Source of the DNA: DASXMT01 sp035569695
Lineage (GTDB): Bacteria; Actinomycetota; Acidimicrobiia; Acidimicrobiales; RAAP-2
Length of the DNA: 7,457 bases
Assembly: GCA_035569695.1 (NCBI GenBank)
Contig: DATMMO010000103.1
Coordinates: forward strand, 1-7,457
Direction of reading: 5' to 3'
In this document: positions 1-6,171 of the stretch, one piece after another
Numbering within the stretch: position 1 is the first letter of the stretch
Layout: every line of letters begins with the position of its first letter
The notes under the pieces: generated by a model
What the model was told of the DNA's origin: nothing
Databases searched by the model: none
Seen by the model: the letters and a program-made list of their open reading frames with translations, nothing else
Position numbers and translations under genes: made by a program

Positions 1-307
1 GCAGGATCTGCGCACCACGCCGGGAGAACACGCCGAACCGTTCGATGACCCGGACATTGGTCAGGATCAGGCTCGTCATCCGCCACCGAACGAAGCGGAC
101 CAACAGCCACGCACAGGGTATGGCCGCGATGATGCCCTCCACCCAATGGGCGGCCACCGAGGTATGGACGAAGGCAATGTCCAACGTCACCGCGGCGGCG
201 ACCACCAGCACGGTAACCGTGAGCGGCCCGATCAGGTAGATCCAGTGGGGCCGGATGTCGAGCAGGACCTCCTCCCCCTCGTAGAGCACGCGGCGGGAAA
301 TGGCCAT
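1..307 (-). CDS. PH-domain (DUF304/bPH2-like) membrane protein, N-terminal part, cut by window edge
   Basis: Reading leftwards from an ATG at 307, the frame stays open to the window edge (102 codons), so the C-terminus is missing. The product begins with a short soluble segment containing YEGEEVLLDIRPHW (residues 9-22). Two hydrophobic segments follow, at about 23-43 and 57-73. After them comes LTNVRVIERFGVFSRRGAQIL (82-102), which matches the opening strand pattern of bacterial PH domains of the DUF304 type (T-x-x-R-V-I-x-R-x-G-x-x-S-R). This order of two membrane helices followed by a PH domain is the usual one for the family. Family members are membrane proteins of mostly unknown function. 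The ATG lies 13 nt after the ddl stop, with only a weak AGG upstream, so the gene is probably translated from the same transcript as ddl. The family call is fairly secure; the role is unknown. Confidence 0.8.
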   Translation of the reverse strand, partial: MAISRRVLYEGEEVLLDIRPHWIYLIGPLTVTVLVVAAAVTLDIAFVHTSVAAHWVEGIIAAIPCAWLLVRFVRWRMTSLILTNVRVIERFGVFSRRGAQIL

Positions 308-320
308 GAGATCAGCCTGG

Positions 321-1430
321 TCAGCCCAGTTTGCCCGCGATGGACCCTGCCGAGCGCAGCACCGAGCCATCGGCGCCCGTTGTCGAATAGCGGTGGGTGG
401 GACGGTGCTGCGCCTCCGAAACCAAATCGGCGAGCAGGTTTGCGAACGGGACGGCGGGGCTGACCCAGAGGTAGCGGGCCAGCGACCCCGGAATGGTGTT
501 GATCTCGTTCACCACATATTGCTCACCATCGGAGAGGAAGTCGATGCGGGCCACCCCGCGCAGTCCGGTGAGTTCGGCCACCCGACCGGCGGCGGCCCGG
601 AGGGCGGAGGCGAGCTCGTCGGGTAGGGCCGCCGGCAGCTCACGTGGGGCGCCGGCCATGCCCTCACCGGCCACGTACTTGTCGCGATAGTCGAGGATCT
701 CCGACGAGTCTGACACCCGGATGGGGCGCTCGATGGCCGAGAGCTGCAACTCGGGCCAGCTCCGGACGGCCAGCTGGAGATCCCACAGGTCCGGCCGGTA
801 CGGCTCCACCACCGCGCCGTTCTGGAAGTGCTGGTTGGCCGAGAGCCGGGCCTGTGCCGTCGAGTAGTCCTCCACCACTTCGATACCGATGGACGATCCC
901 CCGAACCGAGGCTTGAGAATGTACGGGCCGTCGAAGGGAGCGGGGTCTCCAGCGGTGAGGAGCGCCCGGTTCAGCGAGGGCAGCCCGGCCGAGGCCACCA
1001 TGGCCCCGAAGGCCAACTTGTCCATACCCAGCGCCGCGCCGGCCACGGTCGGGCCGGTGTAGGCGATGCCGGCCAAGTCGAGGGCGGCCTGCAGTGAGCC
1101 GTCCTCGCCCGGACCGCCGTGGCAACACACGACCGTCGCGTCCAAGGACAGCAGTCGGGATCGTCCCAACCGACCCCCCGGCTCCATGAACCCTCCACCG
1201 GTGGCCGCCACGAATTGGAGCGGCGACGCCCCCCGCGGCACCCCGTCGACGAACGCCTCGGCCTCGAGCGAGGGATCGACCTCGAACCACTCCCCCGTCT
1301 TCGACCAGTACAGGGCGTGCACCGTGCTGGCCCCGGACTTCTGGAGCTCACGGGCGGCCTGGAGCCCGGTGAGGACACTCACGTCGTGCTCTGGCGATGG
1401 ACCTCCGAGAATGACGGCGACATCGGGCAC
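321..1430 (-). CDS. ddl: D-alanine--D-alanine ligase
   Basis: This cytoplasmic ATP-grasp enzyme joins two D-Ala molecules for the peptidoglycan stem peptide. The product is 369 aa, close to the usual Ddl length. Visible signatures are GGPSPEHDVS (9-18, with E14), HGGPGEDG (104-111), MDK (136-138), LKPRFGGSSIG (172-182, a K for ATP and the Ser loop), DYRDKY (247-252), ARIDF (294-298) and NEINTIPG (308-315, metal-binding E309 and N311). The E14, loop-Ser and Tyr set corresponds to the catalytic triad described for E. coli DdlB. This favours D-Ala-D-Ala over D-Ala-D-Lac activity. The GTG start at 1430 is supported by GGAGGAG ten bases upstream. The segment after the Ser loop (VVEPYRPDLWDLQLAV, 207-222) and the end of the signature (PGSL, where PGFT or PGMT is common) are divergent. 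The gene lies 96 nt downstream of the MurF-like gene, consistent with consecutive pathway steps. Confidence 0.93.
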   Translation of the reverse strand: MPDVAVILGGPSPEHDVSVLTGLQAARELQKSGASTVHALYWSKTGEWFEVDPSLEAEAFVDGVPRGASPLQFVAATGGGFMEPGGRLGRSRLLSLDATVVCCHGGPGEDGSLQAALDLAGIAYTGPTVAGAALGMDKLAFGAMVASAGLPSLNRALLTAGDPAPFDGPYILKPRFGGSSIGIEVVEDYSTAQARLSANQHFQNGAVVEPYRPDLWDLQLAVRSWPELQLSAIERPIRVSDSSEILDYRDKYVAGEGMAGAPRELPAALPDELASALRAAAGRVAELTGLRGVARIDFLSDGEQYVVNEINTIPGSLARYLWVSPAVPFANLLADLVSEAQHRPTHRYSTTGADGSVLRSAGSIAGKLG

Positions 1431-1440
1431 GTGTGGTTGT

Positions 1441-1447
1441 CTCCTCC
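1441..1447 (-). promoter_or_regulatory. Ribosome binding site of ddl
   Basis: GGAGGAG reads on the minus strand ten bases before the GTG at 1430. It is one of the clearest Shine-Dalgarno sequences in the window and fixes the ddl start despite the non-ATG codon. Confidence 0.7.
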
Positions 1448-1526
1448 GTTCAGGCGGCTTGACCGGCCGTTTCGAGCCGGTAGGTCAGTGAGTCCCTCTC
1501 GCATCGCGATCGCGGCCTCACGGCGC

Positions 1527-3344
1527 TCAAGGGTAGTGGTCCGGGAGGTCGTTCTCGTACAGCACGACGTCGCCTGCACTGAGGTTGGCGCGCACCCAGG
1601 CGACAGCCTTGTCCCGGTTGGCCACCACGTGGACGGCGGCGCCCTCGGGGACGGTCGATCCAGCGATCAGGGCACGCCGGTTGGTCCGTCCCACCACCAC
1701 CAGGTCGGTGGCCGCCAGGGCCGCGGCGGCGGCGAACACCCGGTTCTCTTCGGCCTGCCTTCTCCCCAGCTCGACCATGCCCGGCGTCACCACCACCAGT
1801 CGTTGAGCCGGGGGATCAGGGGTGTCCAACGTGGGCGCGGTCGACTGGGCCACGAGGGCAGCCAACGCTTCGCTCGCACCGGACGGGTTCGAGTTGTACG
1901 TATCGTCGAGGATGACGAAGCCGGCGGGCGAGCGCCCGGCCTCGAGGCGATGACCCACGGCGGGCAGATCGGCGAGCCGGGACGCGATGGCGTCGCTGCC
2001 CAGGCCCAGGGCGCGGGCGACGCCGACGGCGCAGGCCAGGTTGCCCGGCTGTACGCCGGCCGGCACGACGAGGTTCTCGGCCAGGGTCATGGGCCCTTCG
2101 GCTCCGGGCTTCGGCTCCTCACTTGCATCGGCGGCCGCGTTGCCTTGGTCGGCGTCGCCCTGGTCGACCGGGCGCTCGTCGACCTGGCCCTCGTCGACCT
2201 CTCCCTGGTCGACCGGGCCCTGGTCGACCGCACCGGTCGCGGGCGAACCGGTGGGAGCACGCACCGGCACCACGGCGGGGCCCGTGGCTGGACCGCTGTC
2301 ACCGGCGACCCTCACCGTCATCCTGCCGTCGGCACCGCGGACCACGCTGATCTCGCTGCCGACGTCGCTGGCGATGTCGGAGGCGGAACAGCGAACGACA
2401 CGCTTGCCCTGGGCCACGAGTCGATCGGCCAGGGCGGCCAGCCGCGGGTCATCCACGTTCAGCACCACTGTCGAGGCCTCCGCCGTGATCTCGGCCTTGG
2501 CCTCGACGATGCGGTCCTCGGACCCGAACCGCTCGAGATGCACCGGCCCGATGGCGGTGATCACGGCGATCTCCGGTGGGCACCACCGGCACAGGTCGGC
2601 GATCTCGCCCGGCCCGTAGGTCCCCATCTCGGCCACGAACACCTGGGTGCCGTCGGACAGGTGCTCGTTGATGGCTCGGGCCAGACCGGCCCGGTTGTTG
2701 AAGCTGGCCGGGCTGGCCACCACCGAGCGCTGGGCTGCGATCAGGTGGGTGAGATGGTTCTTGGTCGACGTCTTGCCGAACGAGCCGGTGATGGCCACCA
2801 CGGTGGGCGCCACCTGGGAAAGCCGAGCCGAAGCCTGGTCGACGAAGCGGCCGGCCATTCTCGACTCGAACGGACCGGTGAGGGCACAGGCCGCATCGAC
2901 CAGGATGGGTACGATCAGGGCGCCCAGCACGGCGAGGGGCGAGGCCAGGCCGGTGACGATGCCCACCACGACCACCGCCAGCTGGGCGCCGAGCCACACG
3001 GCGGCCAGGGTGCGGAGCCGGCGGGTCCAGGCGAGCGGGGAGGAGCGCCCGCGTACATCCAGCCCGATCGGGCCGATGACGACGGCCACGGCGGTCGCCA
3101 GTCCGGCCAGGGTCCACCACAGGGAGGCCACGGCGCCGGCCAGGGCCACTACGGCCAGGGCCGCGTTCAGCGGGGTGATCGTCCACCACCGGGCGGCGAA
3201 ACGGGTGCTGGATCCGGCCAGGTAGTGCTCGCGCTGGGCCACGCGCAGCCAGCGCAGCCCCGAGGGGGCTAGAGCCACGACGCAGGCTCCGACGACGATC
3301 CAGCCGGAGGTGCCGTGGAAACGGGCCAGATCGGTCCCGATCAT
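1527..3344 (-). CDS. murF: Membrane-anchored MurF-like Mur ligase (UDP-MurNAc-tripeptide--D-Ala-D-Ala ligase type)
   Basis: MurF ligates D-Ala-D-Ala to the UDP-MurNAc-tripeptide using ATP. Residues about 14-155 of this 605-aa protein are strongly hydrophobic, with roughly five predicted membrane helices (14-33, two within 58-94, two within 112-155). They stand where the cytoplasmic MurF N-terminal domain normally is. The catalytic core follows: P-loop ITGSFGKTSTKNH (185-197), SFNNRAG (214-220), AEMGTYGPGEIADL (238-251), TAIGPVHLERFGS (263-275), AKAEI (282-286) with the conserved Mur-ligase Lys 283, and NVDDPR (296-301). The C-terminal domain starts near HRLEAGR (465-471), with the MurF hallmark DDTYNSNP (480-487) and TPGMVELG (520-527). 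A low-complexity acidic insert occupies about 350-417. The end, VVLYENDLPDHYP, replaces the Lys-Gly-Ser type motif of classical MurF. The next gene is ddl, which makes the expected substrate. Mur-ligase identity is very secure; classical MurF activity is likely but inferred. Confidence 0.85.
   Translation of the reverse strand: MIGTDLARFHGTSGWIVVGACVVALAPSGLRWLRVAQREHYLAGSSTRFAARWWTITPLNAALAVVALAGAVASLWWTLAGLATAVAVVIGPIGLDVRGRSSPLAWTRRLRTLAAVWLGAQLAVVVVGIVTGLASPLAVLGALIVPILVDAACALTGPFESRMAGRFVDQASARLSQVAPTVVAITGSFGKTSTKNHLTHLIAAQRSVVASPASFNNRAGLARAINEHLSDGTQVFVAEMGTYGPGEIADLCRWCPPEIAVITAIGPVHLERFGSEDRIVEAKAEITAEASTVVLNVDDPRLAALADRLVAQGKRVVRCSASDIASDVGSEISVVRGADGRMTVRVAGDSGPATGPAVVPVRAPTGSPATGAVDQGPVDQGEVDEGQVDERPVDQGDADQGNAAADASEEPKPGAEGPMTLAENLVVPAGVQPGNLACAVGVARALGLGSDAIASRLADLPAVGHRLEAGRSPAGFVILDDTYNSNPSGASEALAALVAQSTAPTLDTPDPPAQRLVVVTPGMVELGRRQAEENRVFAAAAALAATDLVVVGRTNRRALIAGSTVPEGAAVHVVANRDKAVAWVRANLSAGDVVLYENDLPDHYP
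2142..2231 (-). repeat. 15-bp tandem repeat encoding six acidic pentapeptides inside the MurF-like gene
   Basis: Six consecutive 15-bp units encode AVDQG, PVDQG, EVDEG, QVDER, PVDQG and DADQG (residues 372-401). Each is a variant of x-V-D-(Q/E)-G. On the plus strand the units share the core tggtcgaccg. The repeat is in frame and lies in a longer Pro/Ala/Gly/acidic stretch of about 350-417, between the last strands of the central ligase domain and the C-terminal domain. It is probably a disordered surface loop and may vary in copy number between strains. Confidence 0.85.
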
Positions 3345-3399
3345 CCCGTCATCCCCGTCTTCCCGGCATCCCAGTGCTCATGACGCTCGACACCAGCGG

Positions 3400-4158
3400 T
3401 CACGCCGGCAAACCGTCGAGGATGGCGGCACGCAGGTCAGTGGGGATCTCCGTGGGGGTGAGATGCCCGGCCCCCGGACGCACGATCAGCTGTGAGGACG
3501 ACAGCTGGGTCGTGGCCCGTTGCGCCACCTCGACCGGCACCTCGGTGTCGTCGGCACCCCACAGCAGTGTCACCGGGAGGGTCAGCTCTTGGAGGACGGT
3601 TCCGTACTGCTCGGAGAGCAATCGGACGAATACCTGGCGCATCACTCCCTGGGCGGCGCGGTAGTCGGGCGAGCCGTGCTTGTTGCGGAGGCTCTCCATC
3701 CGACGATCACTGATCACGCCCAGGTCGTGGAGTCGGCGTCCCAGGCGGAATGCCAGCTTCGGCCTCCGCCGGCGGCCTTCCCGGTCGAGCAGGGGAACGC
3801 CGGTGAGGACCAACCGTTCGATCCGACCCGGCAGCAGTCCGGGCAGGTGGAGGGCGACCCTCCCGCCGAAGCTGTGGCCCACCACGGTGACCCGGTCGGC
3901 CAGGTCGTCGAACAGGGGGACGAGGTTTACTGCGTACTGGAAACTGCCCCACCCGTCGGGCGGAGGCGGGGTGGCCCCGAACCCAGGGAGGTCGACGGCC
4001 ATGGCCGCATGGGCACCCTCGAATTCGGGAACGGCAAAGACCGGGTCGAAGTCGAGATGATTGCGCCTCCAGCCGTGGAGGGCCAGCACGCTGGGCGCCC
4101 CAGACCCCCAGGTCCGCCCGAAGAGGTGGCCATCGGCGAATGACTTCAGCACCGGCAC
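3400..4158 (-). CDS. Alpha/beta-fold hydrolase
   Basis: This 252-aa product has the usual single-domain length of the alpha/beta hydrolase superfamily. Motifs in order are LALHGW (25-30, oxyanion-hole region after the first core strand), VDLPGFGATPPP (55-66), VVGHSFGG (92-99, nucleophile elbow with Ser96), LLWGADDTEVP (198-208, probable acid D204) and GAGHLTP (229-235, base H232). The triad is therefore complete. A basic cap-like segment lies at about 124-165 (REGRRRRPKLAFRLGRRLH). There is no signal peptide, so it acts in the cytoplasm. The substrate cannot be read from the sequence. It is the first gene of the leftward unit, 55 nt before the MurF-like gene. The start is uncertain: the GTG at 4158 has TAGGG directly against it, whereas the GTG two codons later (4152) has AGGG seven bases upstream and may be the true start. 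Confidence 0.88.
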   Translation of the reverse strand: MPVLKSFADGHLFGRTWGSGAPSVLALHGWRRNHLDFDPVFAVPEFEGAHAAMAVDLPGFGATPPPPDGWGSFQYAVNLVPLFDDLADRVTVVGHSFGGRVALHLPGLLPGRIERLVLTGVPLLDREGRRRRPKLAFRLGRRLHDLGVISDRRMESLRNKHGSPDYRAAQGVMRQVFVRLLSEQYGTVLQELTLPVTLLWGADDTEVPVEVAQRATTQLSSSQLIVRPGAGHLTPTEIPTDLRAAILDGLPA

Positions 4159-4164
4159 ACCCTA
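4159..4164 (-). promoter_or_regulatory. Possible -10 element (TAGGGT) of the hydrolase-murF-ddl unit
   Basis: TAGGGT reads on the minus strand immediately before the annotated hydrolase start and fits the loose TANNNT consensus of actinobacterial -10 elements. Transcription starting about 7 bases downstream would begin at the GTG at 4152, giving a leaderless mRNA. The sequence about 17 nt upstream (TCCACG) is a poor -35 match. The same AGGG could equally be a Shine-Dalgarno for that GTG. This is a weak inference. Confidence 0.2.
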
Positions 4165-4325
4165 CCGATAGCCTCGCCTGACGTGGAGCATATTGACCGC
4201 GGTGCCGCCCCGAAAAGCCAGCTCCTCGTCCCGAGCCCGTCCCCTCTCCTGGGCTGGTCCGGCATGGTGAACGGGGCGGCGGGGCGGATGGCACACCGGT
4301 CACCGGTCCTGGTCGTGAGCCTCCC

Positions 4326-6065
4326 GTGAACCTCGACCAGGCCCTGGATGGCCTGACCGAATCCCAGCGCCTGGCCGTCTTCGAGCCCGCCGAGGCGGTG
4401 TGCGTGCTGGCCGGGGCCGGCTCGGGCAAGACCCGGGTCCTCACCCTCCGGGTGGCCCGCCGCATCCGGGATGGCGAGGCTGACGCCGATCACACCGTGG
4501 TCTGTACGTTTACCCGGAAGGCCGCTGGTGACCTCCGGGCCCGGCTGCGTGCCTTCGGTGTCCCCACGGTGACTCCCGGGATCGCCATGCGAGCAGGCCA
4601 ATCGGGCACCCGCCGGGCCGGAACGGGGCAATCGAGCGGAAACCGATCGTCGGCGAGGACCGGGGCGATCGACTCCGACCCCGGCTGGGCCGACCTGGAT
4701 GCGGGACCCATCGCCGGAGCCGGGGTGCGAGCGGGGACGCTCCATCAGCTCGCTCTCACCCTCTTGCGCCGGCGAGCGTCCGATGCCCGAGAGCGGCCCC
4801 CTCAGCTGGCCGACAACCGATTCCGCCTGCTGACCACCTTCTTGGGCGACCAAGCCCTCGCCTCGGTGGCCGACACCGAGATCACCTGGGCCAAAGCGCG
4901 ATGCCTCTCCCCCGACCAGTACGTGGTGAGCGCCATGGCTGCCGGCCGATCACCGGGGGGGTTCGGCAACGGATCGGGAGACTCCAGCGGATCCGATGGA
5001 CCGGGCGGCCCGGTCGAGACCATCGAGGCCGTAGCCGACCAGTACCGGACCTATGAGGAGACCCTTGGGCGCCGTGGCCTGATCGACCTGGACGACGTCC
5101 TCCTCCGGGCCCACGACTTGATCGAAGAGGATGCCGGGTTCGCCGACGCGGTCCGGTGGCGCTACCGACACCTGTCCATCGACGAATTCCAGGACGTGAA
5201 CCCGGCCCAATACCGGCTGGTACAGACGATTCTCGGCCCCCGAACCGACTTGTTCGTGGTGGGCGATCCCAACCAGGCCATCTACGGCTGGAACGGCGCC
5301 GACCCCACCCTCATCCTCCGGTTGCCCGAACTGATCCCGGGCATCGTCGTCCACCATCTCGACGACAACCATCGGTCCTCTCCCCAGGTGGTGGGGGCCG
5401 CAGTGGCCGCGCTCGGCTCGGCCGCCACCGGCACGCCCCGATCGACCCGACCCGACGGCCCCGTCCCCGTCATCCGGGCCTTCGTCGACGAGACAGCCGA
5501 GGCCCAAGGCGTGGTCGAGTCGCTCCAAACCTGGGCGGCGAGCGGCCGGCCGTGGTCGGACCAGGCCGTGCTGGCTCGGACCAACGACCAGCTCGCGGTG
5601 GTGGCCGCCGCGTTACGCCGATCCGGCATCCCTTTTCGCCTTGCTCCGAGGCCCGAGGCCGACACCCCGGTGACGTCGCACACGGCTCCTACGGCGAGGA
5701 AGGGCAAGGAGGCCGACGAAGTGGTGGAGTTGGCCACGTTCCACCGAGCCAAGGGACTGGAATGGACGTCGGTCTGCGTGATCGGGCTCGAGGACGGCCT
5801 GGTGCCGATCTCCCATGCCGCCACCACGGAAGCCTGGAACGAGGAGCGCCGGCTGTTGTACGTGGCCCTCACCCGCGCCTCGTCCGAGCTCTGCTGCACG
5901 TGGGCCCACAGCCGGCGAAGCGCGAGCAGTGGGCGACGTTCGGACCGGGAGCCCTCGATCTGGATCGGGCCGATCACCAGAGCGTGTGCCTCGATGGAGA
6001 CCCAACCGGCGCGCATGGACGCCAGCAAGCGGATCGCCCAATTGCGAGCGGGTCTCGGCACCTGA
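4326..6065 (+). CDS. UvrD/PcrA-family (UvrD2-like) superfamily 1 DNA helicase, compact form
   Basis: This ATP-dependent 3'-5' DNA helicase-type protein has all SF1A motifs in order: Q motif LTESQ (10-14), Walker A AGAGSGKT (29-36), Ia TFTRKAAGDL (61-70), GTLH (137-140), Walker B SIDEFQD (284-290), III VVGDPNQAIYGW (311-322), IV LDDNHRSS (345-352), V ATFHRAKGLEW (470-480) and VI EERRLLYVALTR (506-517). Flanking text such as EITWAKARCLSPDQYV and VPISHA recalls mycobacterial UvrD2. At 579 aa it is shorter than typical UvrD, PcrA or UvrD2 (about 700 aa or more). Only about 30 residues (438-469) join the 2A segment to motif V, so subdomain 2B appears missing. No C-terminal HRDC or Cys-cluster region is present. 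Two Gly/Ser-rich inserts occur (about 81-135 and 206-231). The GTG start at 4326 gives the expected N-terminus; no good Shine-Dalgarno is visible. The likely role is DNA repair, but the exact orthology is uncertain. Confidence 0.9.
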   Translation: MNLDQALDGLTESQRLAVFEPAEAVCVLAGAGSGKTRVLTLRVARRIRDGEADADHTVVCTFTRKAAGDLRARLRAFGVPTVTPGIAMRAGQSGTRRAGTGQSSGNRSSARTGAIDSDPGWADLDAGPIAGAGVRAGTLHQLALTLLRRRASDARERPPQLADNRFRLLTTFLGDQALASVADTEITWAKARCLSPDQYVVSAMAAGRSPGGFGNGSGDSSGSDGPGGPVETIEAVADQYRTYEETLGRRGLIDLDDVLLRAHDLIEEDAGFADAVRWRYRHLSIDEFQDVNPAQYRLVQTILGPRTDLFVVGDPNQAIYGWNGADPTLILRLPELIPGIVVHHLDDNHRSSPQVVGAAVAALGSAATGTPRSTRPDGPVPVIRAFVDETAEAQGVVESLQTWAASGRPWSDQAVLARTNDQLAVVAAALRRSGIPFRLAPRPEADTPVTSHTAPTARKGKEADEVVELATFHRAKGLEWTSVCVIGLEDGLVPISHAATTEAWNEERRLLYVALTRASSELCCTWAHSRRSASSGRRSDREPSIWIGPITRACASMETQPARMDASKRIAQLRAGLGT

Positions 6066-6076
6066 CCAGGGGTCTT

Positions 6077-6090
6077 GTGACTCGAGTCAC
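6077..6090. repeat. Perfect 14-bp palindrome between convergent genes
   Basis: GTGACTCGAGTCAC is identical to its own reverse complement and starts 12 bases after the helicase stop. Folded, it gives a 5-bp stem with a TCGA loop. No T-run follows on either side, so it is not a classical intrinsic terminator. It could be a short 3'-end hairpin or a protein-binding site. Confidence 0.5.
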
Positions 6091-6108
6091 TCGCTCCCGG
6101 CCCCGACC

Positions 6109-6156
6109 GAGGCCTGAGCCGTCGCCCGAGCCGAGGCCCGAGCCGTCGCCCGAGCC
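6109..6156. repeat. Two-copy 24-bp tandem repeat in the convergent intergenic gap
   Basis: Two adjacent 24-bp units (6109-6132 and 6133-6156) differ by one base (T versus C at the sixth position). Each unit splits into two related 12-mers ending in cccgagcc or ctgagcc, so the tract is effectively four 12-bp steps. It lies between the helicase stop at 6065 and the xth stop at 6172, outside both genes. Confidence 0.75.
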
Positions 6157-6171
6157 GTCAACTGATCGAAC

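Noticed and set aside
1460..1487. Inverted repeat in the murF-ddl gap (ccggc at 1463-1467, gccgg at 1476-1480) as a terminator
   Set aside because: The stem is only 5 bp with no T-run, and ddl behind it has a strong ribosome binding site and a pathway link to murF, so termination here is unlikely. Mild attenuation cannot be excluded.
1505..1514. The palindrome cgcgatcgcg in the murF-ddl gap
   Set aside because: It is a short G/C-rich palindrome of a kind expected by chance, with no second copy nearby.
2449..3189. A 246-codon minus-strand frame inside the MurF-like gene
   Set aside because: It is an alternate frame of the MurF-like gene, Arg/Gly/Pro-rich without conserved motifs, and the real frame carries the P-loop and MurF signatures.
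1119..3272. A 717-codon open frame on the plus strand, antisense to ddl and the MurF-like gene
   Set aside because: It spans parts of two clearly homologous genes and the gap between them. Its composition (rich in His, Gly, Arg, Asp and Gln, with no recognisable motif) is what the antisense frame of high-GC coding sequence gives. It is a shadow frame.
4204..4280. A 9-bp inverted repeat (gccgccccg at 4204-4212, cggggcggc at 4272-4280) in the divergent gap
   Set aside because: The arms are 59 nt apart and purely G/C, so the match is expected by chance at this base composition.
3707..4465. A minus-strand frame crossing the divergent intergenic region
   Set aside because: It overlaps both the hydrolase and the helicase start in other frames and is Arg/Pro-rich with no motif.
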